Source of the DNA: Herbaspirillum robiniae
GTDB lineage: Bacteria; Pseudomonadota; Gammaproteobacteria; Burkholderiales; Burkholderiaceae_D
Reading direction: 5' to 3'
NCBI RefSeq assembly: GCF_002213415.1
Contig: NZ_NJGU01000004.1
Location: forward strand, 62,001 to 126,000
Length of the DNA: 64,000 nt
Each line of letters starts with the position of its first letter. Position 1 is the first letter of the stretch. Shown piece by piece: positions 28,119-36,376 of the stretch. The notes beneath the pieces are model-generated. The model ran no database searches. It was not told the origin of the DNA and was given only the letters and a program-made list of their open reading frames with translations. A program made the position numbers and the translations under genes.

Positions 28119-29137
28119 AAATTGGCATCGTCAACGACACCCCGATGATGGTGGAAGTATTGCGGCGGGTCATCGCCGAAACCGGCCGGCACGAGCTGAT
28201 CTGGATCGCGCGCGACGGCCAGGAAGCGGTGCAGATGTGCGCCTGGCAGTTGCCCGACGTGGTGCTGATGGACCTGCTGATGCCCAAGATGGACGGCGTG
28301 GAAGCGACCCGCCGCATCATGCAGGACACCCCGTGTCCGATCCTGGTGGTGACCTCCGACATGGGCACCAGCGCCGGCAAGATCTACGAGGCCATGGGCC
28401 ATGGCGCGCTCGACGCCACGCAGACGCCGGCGCTGATCGGCGCGGCCGGCAAGCGCGACGCCGCCGCCCTGATCGAGAAGATCGACAATCTCGGCCTGCT
28501 TCCGCCCGAGGCGGTGGCGCCGCCGGCCAAGCCCAGGCTGCCGCCGCTTGTCACGCCGGTGTCGCACGACGGCGGCGATGTGCCGCTGGTGGCCGTGGGC
28601 GCCTCGGCCGGCGGTCCGGCGGCGCTCTCGGTGATCCTGAAATCCATCCCGCGCGGTTTCCCCGCGGCGATGGTGATCGTCCAGCATATCGACGCCGCGT
28701 TCGCGCCCGGCATGGCCGAATGGCTGCAGCAGCAGTGCGCGCTGCAGGTGCGCCTGGCCGAGGAGGGCGACCGGCCGCGCCGCGGCGAGGTGCTGCTGGC
28801 CGGCAGCAACAAGCACCTGGTGTTCAAGGGCGAGGGCATGCTTGGCTACACCAGCGGCTCTCCGGGTGACGTCTACCGCCCCTCGGTGGACATGTTTTTT
28901 CACAGCATCGTCAAGCACTGGCAAGGCGAAGCCACGGGCGTACTGTTGACCGGCATGGGGCGCGACGGCGCCGCCGGCCTGAAGGCGCTGCGCGACAACG
29001 GGTATCACACCATCGCCCAGGACCAGAAGAGCTGCGCGGTCTATGGCATGCCCAAGGCCGCGGTGGCCCTCAACGCCGCCGTCGAGGTGTTGCCCGTGAC
29101 AGGGATTGCAGCCCGGCTGCAGGGAATTTTGATCTGA
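28115..29137 (+). CDS. wspF: Receptor methylesterase WspF (CheB-type)
   Basis: 340 residues. Receiver domain with Asp53 in DVVLMDLLMPKMDG, a linker, then the CheB methylesterase domain with catalytic Ser164 in VGASAGGPAALSV, His in IVQHIDAAFAPGM, and Asp in LLTGMGRDGAAGLK. It resets the receptor by demethylation; loss of WspF in pseudomonads locks the system on. Starts with GTG at 28115, overlapping the wspE stop (GTGA); no other start fits the family's beginning MKIGIVNDTP. It ends 21 bases before wspR. Confidence 0.93.
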   Translation: MKIGIVNDTPMMVEVLRRVIAETGRHELIWIARDGQEAVQMCAWQLPDVVLMDLLMPKMDGVEATRRIMQDTPCPILVVTSDMGTSAGKIYEAMGHGALDATQTPALIGAAGKRDAAALIEKIDNLGLLPPEAVAPPAKPRLPPLVTPVSHDGGDVPLVAVGASAGGPAALSVILKSIPRGFPAAMVIVQHIDAAFAPGMAEWLQQQCALQVRLAEEGDRPRRGEVLLAGSNKHLVFKGEGMLGYTSGSPGDVYRPSVDMFFHSIVKHWQGEATGVLLTGMGRDGAAGLKALRDNGYHTIAQDQKSCAVYGMPKAAVALNAAVEVLPVTGIAARLQGILI

Positions 29138-29158
29138 ACAATCTGAAGGATAAGAACA

Positions 29159-30184
29159 ATGATTTCGGTGCACACCGACATCCCCAACGGCGGCCCCGCG
29201 CTGTCGGCGGACGAATATAAGATCATGGTGCTGCTGGTCGACGACCAGGCCATGGTGGGCGAGGCTATCCGCCGCGCCCTGATGAACGAGCCCAACATCG
29301 ACTTCCACTTCTGCACGCGCGCCGAAGAGGCGCTGATGGTGGCCGAGAAGACGCGGCCGACCGTGATCCTGCAAGACCTGGTGATGCCGGGCGTGGACGG
29401 CATGACGCTGGTGCGGCAGTACCGCGCCACGCCGACGCTGGCCGACGTGCCCATCATCGTGCTGTCGTCCAAGGAAGACGCCACCGTCAAGCGCGACGCC
29501 TTCGCCGGCGGCGCCAACGACTACATGGTCAAGCTGCCCGATGTGATCGAGCTGGTGGCGCGCATCCGCTATCACTCGCGCTCCTACATCAACCTGCTGC
29601 AGCGCGACGCCGCTTACCGCGCGCTGCGCGAGAGCCAGCAGCAGCTGCAGCAGTCCAACTTCGAACTGCAGCGCCTGACCAATACCGACGGCCTGACCGG
29701 CATCGCCAACCGCCGCTATTTCGACGACTACCTGGCCGCCGAGTGGAAGCGCGCGCGGCGCGAAAAGCTGGAGCTGGCGCTGCTCTTGATCGATGTCGAT
29801 TACTTCAAGCTCTACAACGACAACTACGGCCACGTCGCCGGCGACGCCGTGCTGCGCCAGGTGGCGCAGGCGCTGGAGGGCAGCATCATGCGCCCGGCCG
29901 ACCTCTCGGCGCGTTTCGGCGGCGAGGAGTTCGCCATGATCCTGCCGCGCACCGCGCTGGACGGCGCCCACGCCATCGGCGAGAAGATCTGCAAGCTGGT
30001 CGAGGCGCAGCAGGTGCCGCACGAGCGCTCGGCCGCCAGCCAGTGGCTCACGGTCAGCATCGGCGCGGGTTGCGTGGTGCCGGGCGAGGAGCAGCCCATC
30101 AGCGAGCTGATCGAGATGGCCGACCGCCGCCTCTACATGGCCAAGCAGCAGGGCCGCAACCGGGTGGTCTGGCAAGACGCCTGA
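29159..30184 (+). CDS. wspR: Diguanylate cyclase response regulator WspR
   Basis: Makes c-di-GMP when phosphorylated by WspE. 341 residues: receiver (about 24-145) with Asp73 in VILQDLVMPGVDG, a coiled-coil stalk (about 150-178, LRESQQQLQQSNFELQRL), then GGDEF domain with TDGLTGIANRRYFDDYL and active site GGEEF at 254-258. The product-inhibition site R-x-x-D is intact (R245-P-A-D248, five residues before GGEEF). This is the output of the operon and is followed at 39 bases by a MaoC-type gene on the same strand. Confidence 0.95.
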   Translation: MISVHTDIPNGGPALSADEYKIMVLLVDDQAMVGEAIRRALMNEPNIDFHFCTRAEEALMVAEKTRPTVILQDLVMPGVDGMTLVRQYRATPTLADVPIIVLSSKEDATVKRDAFAGGANDYMVKLPDVIELVARIRYHSRSYINLLQRDAAYRALRESQQQLQQSNFELQRLTNTDGLTGIANRRYFDDYLAAEWKRARREKLELALLLIDVDYFKLYNDNYGHVAGDAVLRQVAQALEGSIMRPADLSARFGGEEFAMILPRTALDGAHAIGEKICKLVEAQQVPHERSAASQWLTVSIGAGCVVPGEEQPISELIEMADRRLYMAKQQGRNRVVWQDA

Positions 30185-30222
30185 GCCATCCGGACCGAAC
30201 GCAACGACAAGGAACACGCAGG

Positions 30223-30678
30223 ATGCGCGAAATCGCCACGCTGGAAGAACTGAAATCGCTGGCCGGCCAGGAAGTGGCCGTCAGCGACTGGATCGAAGTC
30301 TCGCAGGAACAGGTCAACCGCTTCGCCGACGCCACCGGCGACCATCAATGGATACACGTCGACGTCGAGCGCGCCGCGCGCGAGCTGCCCTTCGGCGGCA
30401 CCGTGGCCCACGGTTTCCTGACGCTGGCGCTGCTGCCGCGCCTCCTGGGCAGCGCGATCAGCCTGGGCGCGGACGTCAAGATGTTGCTGAACTACGGCCT
30501 GAACCGCGTGCGCTTCCCGGCGCCGCTGCCGGTGGGGCGCAGCGTGCGCGGCGTCATCGTGCTGCAGTCGGTGGAGGATATTCCCGGCGGCGCGCAGCTG
30601 GCCTGGGAAATCACGGTGGAATGCGAAGGCTCGGAAAAGCCGGTGTGCGTGGCCGAATTCCTGGTGCGCCGCTACTGA
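30223..30678 (+). CDS. MaoC-like hot-dog dehydratase
   Basis: 151 residues with a single hot-dog fold. The (R)-hydratase signature is visible: RFADATGDHQWIHVDVERAA (catalytic Asp and His in D-x-x-x-x-H) and FGGTVAHGFLTLALLP. Such proteins hydrate enoyl-CoA to (R)-3-hydroxyacyl-CoA, linking fatty acid oxidation to PHA, or act on other acyl-CoAs. The gene starts 39 bases after wspR and may be read through from it, though a functional link is not obvious. The host makes PHB (phaC at 45 kb), so a PHA-related role is possible. Confidence 0.88.
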   Translation: MREIATLEELKSLAGQEVAVSDWIEVSQEQVNRFADATGDHQWIHVDVERAARELPFGGTVAHGFLTLALLPRLLGSAISLGADVKMLLNYGLNRVRFPAPLPVGRSVRGVIVLQSVEDIPGGAQLAWEITVECEGSEKPVCVAEFLVRRY

Positions 30679-30721
30679 ACAGGACTTCCGCGCGCAGATC
30701 CTCGCGAAACATCACGATATT

Positions 30722-30773
30722 TGTTGTCATACAACATCGCATTCAACGGCCGGCGAAATTTGCCTTCGTCGGC
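30722..30773. promoter_or_regulatory. Two palindromes in the leader of the PAS-GGDEF gene
   Basis: TGTTGT (30722-30727) and ACAACA (30731-30736) form a perfect short dyad around CAT. GCCGGCGAA (30749-30757) and TTCGTCGGC (30765-30773) form a second with one mismatch. They may be operator sites or leader hairpins. The 272-base gap holds no convincing gene. Confidence 0.35.
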
Positions 30774-30956
30774 TGTTGAGAAGATGCTAAGGTGGGCGAA
30801 TTCGGTACTGCACCAAGACAGTGCCGGCATGCGGCGGGCATTGTCCGGCGCCGCGTGCAGGGACGTTCGCCCGCGGCGGCCATGGGGTGGCGCCACGATG
30901 GCGGACGATGGCGCGGCAGGCAGCAACCGCCGCCGCGCGTTTGCCGATGATTGCCC

Positions 30957-32786
30957 ATGACGTTTGAACGACCAGCAAGCCAAGCAGAAACCGCTTTTCA
31001 CCAGAAGGCGCTCGCATTCAATAATGTGACCCTTTCCTACATCGCCCGCGGAGCGCCGCTCGACCATTTGCTCGACCGCATCGCAGGCGGATTTTCAGAG
31101 GCCTATCCGGCCCGTTCCCTGGCCATTTTCCTGTTCGATGCGCAGCAGCGACGCATGCGCGTCGGCTCCGCCCGTTGCATGGCGCCGCCGCATGTGCAGC
31201 AGGTCGAGGCGCTCGAAGTCGCCGAGCCCGATACGCCGCAATTCTGGGCGCTGTTCCAGCAGACCGCCGCCGCCCATGGCGCCGAAGTGATCGAGATGCT
31301 GCCGCTGCGCTCCTTCGCCGGCGATGTGGCGGGCATCCTGGTGGTATGCGGCGCCGCCGGCGCGCTCGCCGAGACCGCATATGAAGACGCCGCCTACCGG
31401 CAGACGGTGGGCGCGGCGGTGTCGATGGCCATGCTGTCGATCGAGCGCTCGCTGGCGCCCAGCCATGTGCGGCCGCCCATCGAAGCGGCCAGTCCGTCGG
31501 ACGAGCGCATGGCGCTGGCCATCGAGGGCAGCGGCACCGGCATCTGGGACCGCAACGCCGTGACCGGCGAGATCTACTATTCGCGCGGCTGGAAGGCCAT
31601 TCTCGGCTACGAGGACTGGGAGCTGTCCAATCACATCGAGGATGCCTACAAGCGCGTGCATCCGGACGACCTGCCCTACGTGCAGGAAACCATCCGCAAG
31701 CACTTCGAGGCGAAGTCCGACACCTACATGGTCGAGCACCGCATCCTGTGCCGCGACGGCAGCTACAAGTGGATCTGCAGCCGCGGCAAGGTGGTGGCGC
31801 GCGACGACCAGGGCAATGCGCTGCGCATGATCGGCACCACCACCGACATCACCGAGGTCAAGCTGCTGACCGGCAAGCTGCGCAAGAGCAGCCAGCTGTT
31901 GGCCGACCTGACCAGCGAGATTCCCGGCATGGCGTTCCAGTACCGCGTGCCGCCCGGGGCGGACGGTTATTTCACCTACGTCAGCGAAGGCTCGCGCGAG
32001 ACTTACGGGCTGGCGCCCGAGCAGTTGCTGGAAGAGGCGGCGGCGATCGAGAGCATCATGCATCCCGATGATCTGCCGCTCTACAAGGCCTCGCTGGAGG
32101 CGATCGCCGGCGGCGCCGCGCACTGGCGCCTGGAATATCGCGTCATGCCGCCCGGCCTTGGCATGCGCTGGCTGCGCGGCCATGCGCGTCCGCGCCGCCT
32201 GGATGACGGCAGCGTGCTGTGGCATGGCTTCATCAGCGACGTGAGCGAGAGCAAGGCGATCGAGCTGGAGTTGCAGGAGTTCGCGCTGACCGACTTCCTC
32301 ACGCAGCTGCCCAACCGCCGCTATTTCATGCGGCGGCTGGAAGAAGAGCACGGCCGCCTGCAGCGCAGCCCGGAGGGGCGCGCGGCCATCCTGATGTGCG
32401 ACCTCGATCATTTCAAGGTGGTCAACGATACCTACGGCCACGCCGTGGGCGACCTGGTGCTGAAGAACTTCGCCGCAGTGCTCAAGGCGCAGCTGCGCAA
32501 GAGCGATACCGTGGGGCGTTACGGGGGAGAGGAGTTCGCCGTGATCCTGGCCGACGCCGATGCCGTGGTGGCGTCAGGGTTCGCCGAGCGGCTGCAGCGC
32601 GGCTTCGCGGCCCAGCCTTTGCAGCTGGAGGGCAAGGCCGTCGCGGTCACGCTGTCGATCGGCATCGCCATCATGCACGCCGGCTCGGCGTGCCAGGAGA
32701 CGGTGCTGCGCGAGAGCGACGACGCGCTCTATCGCGCCAAGGCGAACGGGCGCAACCGTTTCGAGATTGCGCCCGCTGCTGTCTGA
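30957..32786 (+). CDS. Diguanylate cyclase with GAF-like, two PAS and GGDEF domains
   Basis: 609 residues from the ATG at 30957 (a TTG six bases earlier is in frame). An N-terminal GAF-like region (about 15-165), PAS_3-type domain (about 178-300) with VHPDDLPYVQETI and RDGSYKWICSRGKVV, a second PAS (about 310-425) with IMHPDDLPLYKASLEA, and a GGDEF domain from about 435 with TDFLTQLPNRRYF and active site GGEEF at 523-527. The inhibition site is intact (R514-K-S-D517). No transmembrane segment, so it is a cytoplasmic c-di-GMP source with unknown input. Its location just after the wsp-maoC genes clusters two c-di-GMP synthases. Confidence 0.93.
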   Translation: MTFERPASQAETAFHQKALAFNNVTLSYIARGAPLDHLLDRIAGGFSEAYPARSLAIFLFDAQQRRMRVGSARCMAPPHVQQVEALEVAEPDTPQFWALFQQTAAAHGAEVIEMLPLRSFAGDVAGILVVCGAAGALAETAYEDAAYRQTVGAAVSMAMLSIERSLAPSHVRPPIEAASPSDERMALAIEGSGTGIWDRNAVTGEIYYSRGWKAILGYEDWELSNHIEDAYKRVHPDDLPYVQETIRKHFEAKSDTYMVEHRILCRDGSYKWICSRGKVVARDDQGNALRMIGTTTDITEVKLLTGKLRKSSQLLADLTSEIPGMAFQYRVPPGADGYFTYVSEGSRETYGLAPEQLLEEAAAIESIMHPDDLPLYKASLEAIAGGAAHWRLEYRVMPPGLGMRWLRGHARPRRLDDGSVLWHGFISDVSESKAIELELQEFALTDFLTQLPNRRYFMRRLEEEHGRLQRSPEGRAAILMCDLDHFKVVNDTYGHAVGDLVLKNFAAVLKAQLRKSDTVGRYGGEEFAVILADADAVVASGFAERLQRGFAAQPLQLEGKAVAVTLSIGIAIMHAGSACQETVLRESDDALYRAKANGRNRFEIAPAAV

Positions 32787-32788
32787 CG

Positions 32789-32815
32789 TTGTCCGGCATT
32801 GTCCGGATTGTCCGG
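32789..32815 (+). repeat. Three tandem TTGTCCGG units after the diguanylate cyclase stop
   Basis: TTGTCCGG at 32789-32796, 32799-32806 and 32808-32815 (periods 10 and 9), with a degenerate fourth TTTGCCCGG after. They lie directly after the stop codon, between convergent genes. No hairpin terminator is seen here. Confidence 0.6.
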
Positions 32816-32870
32816 TTTTGCCCGGCTTCACCTGACCGCCGCGCGGCCGTCCTTCACTGTTTCATGCCGC

Positions 32871-33563
32871 TCAGCGTTTCTGGTACTGGCTCTTGCCGAA
32901 CAGCAGGTCCTTGGCCTTGTCGTCGGTGAGCGGCTTGCGCTTGTCGGCCAGCACGGTCACGCCGCGCTGCACTGCCGGACGCGCGCTGATGGCGTCGAAC
33001 CAGCGCTGCACGTTCGGGTAATCGGCCAGGTCGATGCCCTGGTTCTTGTGCGAGCGGGTCCAGGGGAAGCTGGCGATGTCGGCGATGGTGTATTCGTCGC
33101 CGGCCAGGTAGGCGTGCTTGGCCAGCTGCTTGTCCATCACCTGGTAGAGGCGCTTGGCTTCGTTGCTGTAGCGGTTCACCGCATACTCGATCTGCTCCGG
33201 CGCGTACAGGCGGAAATGGTGCGCCTGGCCCAGCATCGGCCCCAGGCCGCCCATCTGGAACATCACCCATTGCAGCACTTCATATTTTTCGCGGTCGGTA
33301 TTGCCGAGCAGGCGGCCGGTCTTGCCCGCCAGGTAGATCAGGATGGCGCCCGACTCGAACAGCGAGATCGGCTGGCCGTCCGGACCGTCGGGATCGACGA
33401 TGGCGGGGATCTTGTTGTTCGGGGAGATCTTCAGGAATTCCGGCGTGAACTGGTCGCCCGCGCCGATATCGATGGCGTGCGCGGTGTAGGGCAGGCCGCA
33501 TTCTTCCAGCATGATGTGAACCTTGTGGCCGTTGGGCGTGGCCCAGCTGTAGACGTCGATCAT
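32871..33563 (-). CDS. Glutathione S-transferase, YfcG/Nu-like
   Basis: 230 residues: thioredoxin-fold N-terminal domain (about 1-85) with IDVYSWATPNGHKVHIMLEE, NNKIPAIVDPDG and FESGAILIYLAGK (the cis-proline and glutathione-binding Glu-Ser), then an all-helical C-terminal domain (about 95-215) with GDEYTIADIASFPW. The TPNGHK opening is that of the YfcG/YghU group, which act as disulfide-bond reductases. The ATG at 33561-33563 follows AAGGA. It stands alone, convergent with the diguanylate cyclase gene. Confidence 0.9.
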   Translation of the reverse strand: MIDVYSWATPNGHKVHIMLEECGLPYTAHAIDIGAGDQFTPEFLKISPNNKIPAIVDPDGPDGQPISLFESGAILIYLAGKTGRLLGNTDREKYEVLQWVMFQMGGLGPMLGQAHHFRLYAPEQIEYAVNRYSNEAKRLYQVMDKQLAKHAYLAGDEYTIADIASFPWTRSHKNQGIDLADYPNVQRWFDAISARPAVQRGVTVLADKRKPLTDDKAKDLLFGKSQYQKR

Positions 33564-33741
33564 GTGTGTCCTTGTTTGCGTTGATCCGGTGGTATGGGGC
33601 ACCTGCGAGGGCTGCCGTCAGGGGAGCGGTGCAATTTTTTCGCCCGGCTAGTGTAGCGGAAGGGCGCGCGGGCTGCAGGCGCGGCGGCGGCGCGGGCGCA
33701 GCAGATTGGCGCCGCCGTGGAGCGGTTGAGCGGAGCCGGGA

Positions 33742-34449
33742 TCAGGCGCGGCGGGCGGCCAGGCGGCGCTTTTCGCCGTTGAAGTGCTGTTCCAGGCTTT
33801 GGCCGCGCGCATCGCGCAGCATCTCCTTCAACAGCTCGGTGGCCTGGGGCGAAGCGCTGCCTTGCGCCGCGAGGTGCTCGGCCCAGGCCAGCGCTTCCTG
33901 CAGGGCCCGGCCGTCGGCGGCGAGGCGATTGACGATGCCGGCCGCGTGCAGCCGCTGCGCGCCCAGCGGCGCGGGATCCAGGTGCAGTTCGGCCAGCAGC
34001 GCCGGCGGCAAGGCCTGCGCCAGCAGCCAGGTGGCGCCGCCGGTGGCCCATGTGCCCTGCTGGGCAGGCGTCAGGGCAAACTGCGCCTGGCGGGTGGCGA
34101 CCACCAGGTCGCAGGCCAATGCCAGCGCCAGGCCGGCGTCTGCGGCCAGGCCGTCCACCGCGGCGATCACCGGCTTGCGATAACTGCGCAGCATGTCGAC
34201 CAGGCTGTGCAGGCTTTCCAGCGCCTGCAGGCGGCCGGGCGCATCCTGCGGCAGTTCCATGCCCTGGCTGAACTGGCTGCCTTCGCCGGCCAGCACCACC
34301 GCGCGCACCGAGTCGTCGCGGTCGACGGCCGACAGCGTTTCGATGGCGGCCGTCAGCATGGAGGGATCCAGCGCGTTGCCGCGACCGGGGTTGGACAGGG
34401 TGATGCTCAGGATGGCGTCGTGGCGCGCGGCCTTGAGTTCTGCGGTCAT
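33742..34449 (-). CDS. Crotonase-fold (enoyl-CoA hydratase/isomerase family) protein lacking the hydratase glutamates
   Basis: 235 residues with the crotonase fold: ILSITLSNPGRGNALDP, the oxyanion loop region GEGSQFSQGMEL, DGLAADAGLALALACDLVVA and TWATGGATWLLAQAL. By eye the two catalytic glutamates of classical hydratases are absent: the segment aligning with GGGCELAMMCD reads DAGLALALACD, and that aligning with PEITIGT reads PAQQGT. So it is unlikely to be a true enoyl-CoA hydratase; an isomerase, hydrolase or non-catalytic member is possible. The ATG at 34447-34449 is used. It is transcribed alone, after a terminator shared with the aminotransferase. Confidence 0.85.
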   Translation of the reverse strand: MTAELKAARHDAILSITLSNPGRGNALDPSMLTAAIETLSAVDRDDSVRAVVLAGEGSQFSQGMELPQDAPGRLQALESLHSLVDMLRSYRKPVIAAVDGLAADAGLALALACDLVVATRQAQFALTPAQQGTWATGGATWLLAQALPPALLAELHLDPAPLGAQRLHAAGIVNRLAADGRALQEALAWAEHLAAQGSASPQATELLKEMLRDARGQSLEQHFNGEKRRLAARRA

Positions 34450-34547
34450 GGTCGGGTGTTCTGTTCTTGTTGCGCCCCGGGTTCTTCGGGCCGGGTGATG
34501 ATAGCAAAGCGTGGTTCCGGCGTCGTCCGCCTTGCCCCGCCCGCAAT

Positions 34548-34575
34548 AAAAAAGGCGTCCTCGGACGCCTTTTTT
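34548..34575. terminator. Terminator between the aminotransferase and crotonase genes
   Basis: AAAAAAGGCGTCC (34548-34560), TC, GGACGCCTTTTTT (34563-34575). Symmetric, so it can act in both directions; it lies 16 bases after the aminotransferase stop on the minus strand. Confidence 0.85.
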
Positions 34576-34590
34576 ACGCATGCCGCCAGA

Positions 34591-35748
34591 TCAGAGCTTG
34601 GCCAGGCGATCCAGCGCCAGGCGCAGCGTCTCGTCCTTCTTGGCGTAGCAGAAGCGCACGATGCCGGATTCCTTGGGCGTGTTGTAGAAGGCCGAGACCG
34701 GGATCGCCGCCACGCCGATTTCGGTGGTCAGCCATTTGCAGAACTCGGCTTCGGACAGCTCCGAGATCGCGCCGTACTTCACGCACTGGAAGTAGGTGCC
34801 TTCCGAGGGCAGCAGCTCGAAGCGGGTGTTCTTGAGGCCGTCGCGGAACAGGTCGCGCTTCTTCTGGTAGAAGGCCGGCAGGTCCAGATAGGGGGCCGGA
34901 TCCTTCATGTAGGCGGCCAGGCCGTATTGCACCGGGGTGTTGACGGTGAACACGTTGAACTGGTGCACCTTGCGGAATTCCGCCGTCATCGCCGCCGGGG
35001 CCGCCACGAAGCCGACCTTCCAGCCGGTGACGTGGTAGGTCTTGCCGAAGCTGGAGTTGATGAAGGTGCGCTGCGCCAGTTCCGGGTGACGCGCCAGCGA
35101 TTCATGCGGGGCGCCGTCGTAGACCATGTGCTCGTAGACCTCGTCGGACAGGATCAGGATGTCGGTGCCGCGCACGATGTCGGCCAGCGCGGCCACGTCG
35201 GCGGCCTTCATCACGGTGCCGGTCGGATTGTGCGGGGTGTTGACCATGATCATGCGGGTCTTGGGCGTGACGGCCGCTTTGACCTTGTCCCAGGGGATGC
35301 TGTAGCCGCGCTGGTCGACGGTCATCTGCACGAACACGGGAATGCCGCCGGCCAGTTCGATGGCCGGCACGTAGCAGTCGTACACCGGTTCGATGACGAT
35401 CACCTCGTCGCCCGCATGCACCGCGCACAGCACCGAGGTCAGGATGCCCTGGGTGGCGCCGGCGGTGACGGTGATCTCGGTGAGGGGATCGTAGCGGTGG
35501 CCGTAGAGTTTCTCGACCTTGTCGGCGATGGCCTCGCGCAGGACCTGCACGCCGGCCATCGGCGGATACTGGTTCAGGCCGTCCTGCATGGCGTTGGTGA
35601 CGGCCTGGACCAGCGACGGGTCGCAGTTGAAATCGGGGAAGCCCTGGCCGAGGTTGACCGCGCCCTTTTCGCTGGCGAGCGCGGACATGACGGTGAAGAT
35701 GGTGGTGCCGACGTTGGGCAGTTTGGTGACGATGTTAGCGGTGCTCAT
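34591..35748 (-). CDS. Pyridoxal-phosphate aminotransferase, methionine aminotransferase (YbdL) type
   Basis: 385-residue fold-type-I aminotransferase. Features: LGQGFPDFNCDPSL, QYPPMAGVQVLREAI, VTAGATQGILTSVL (cofactor phosphate loop), NTPHNPTGTVM, DEVYEHMVYDG, Schiff-base lysine in SSFGKTYHVTGWKVGF, and C-terminal arginine in GIVRFCYAKKDE. The QGFPDF opening and FGKTYHVTGWK core match the YbdL/kynurenine aminotransferase group, which transaminates methionine and aromatic amino acids. Single gene with its own terminator. The substrate is inferred from subfamily resemblance only. Confidence 0.9.
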   Translation of the reverse strand: MSTANIVTKLPNVGTTIFTVMSALASEKGAVNLGQGFPDFNCDPSLVQAVTNAMQDGLNQYPPMAGVQVLREAIADKVEKLYGHRYDPLTEITVTAGATQGILTSVLCAVHAGDEVIVIEPVYDCYVPAIELAGGIPVFVQMTVDQRGYSIPWDKVKAAVTPKTRMIMVNTPHNPTGTVMKAADVAALADIVRGTDILILSDEVYEHMVYDGAPHESLARHPELAQRTFINSSFGKTYHVTGWKVGFVAAPAAMTAEFRKVHQFNVFTVNTPVQYGLAAYMKDPAPYLDLPAFYQKKRDLFRDGLKNTRFELLPSEGTYFQCVKYGAISELSEAEFCKWLTTEIGVAAIPVSAFYNTPKESGIVRFCYAKKDETLRLALDRLAKL

Positions 35749-35840
35749 TGCTGCGGCCTGATCCTGATGGTGTTTCGCAAGGCCGATATTTTAGCCGGAT
35801 TCGCCGCCGGCGATTTTTGCGCTGCGTCAGGAACCGCGCT

Positions 35841-36356
35841 TCAGGCTTTCGCCATGAAGGCATCGGCGCGCCAGTGCTGCGGGGCGACGATGGAAAACAT
35901 GCCCTGGCGCAGGGTGCGCTTGCCCAGCTTCAGCACCGCCTTGTCCTTGCTCACCAGCACGTGGGCGCGGCATTGCAGGGCGAGTTCCAGGAACTTCTGG
36001 TCGTCGCGGTCGGTGCACAGCGGCAGGCCGAAGGTGTTGACCTCGGCCAGCGGCAGGCATTGCAGCAGGCGGTCGAATTCGCCGCACAGGGCGGCCTTGT
36101 CCGGCACGCGCGGCGACAGGTGCGGGTAGTCCAGCACGGCCATCCATTCGGCCCGGCAGTCTTCGCGGGTGTAGGCGTCCACGCTGCGGTCCTGCAGCGC
36201 CTGCATCAGCGCGTTCCAGCGCGGATCGCGGAACACGAACAGGTCGAGGCAGACATTGGTGTCGAGCACCAGCCGCTGGCGCTCGCCGTCGGCGGGCGCG
36301 GGCTGGGTCGAAGAGGTCAGGGAGGCGTCGGTGAAGGGTGTTGCCGAAATGCTCAT
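35841..36356 (-). CDS. PIN-domain protein, putative toxin of the PIN_3 (COG1569) group
   Basis: 171 residues. After an N-terminal extension of about 27 residues the PIN fold begins: LVLDTNVCLDLFVFRD (first Asp), then CRAEWMAVLDYP (Glu), CTDRDDQKFLELALQC (Asp pair) and VSKDKAVLKLG (last acidic). All four acidic positions expected for a metal-dependent RNase are present, so it should be active. It starts 20 bases after the stop of a winged-helix gene on the same strand, which could be its regulator or antitoxin. No VapB-, RelB- or MazE-like antitoxin is seen. Confidence 0.85.
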   Translation of the reverse strand: MSISATPFTDASLTSSTQPAPADGERQRLVLDTNVCLDLFVFRDPRWNALMQALQDRSVDAYTREDCRAEWMAVLDYPHLSPRVPDKAALCGEFDRLLQCLPLAEVNTFGLPLCTDRDDQKFLELALQCRAHVLVSKDKAVLKLGKRTLRQGMFSIVAPQHWRADAFMAKA

Positions 36357-36376
36357 TGAATCGGAATCAGGAAAAT

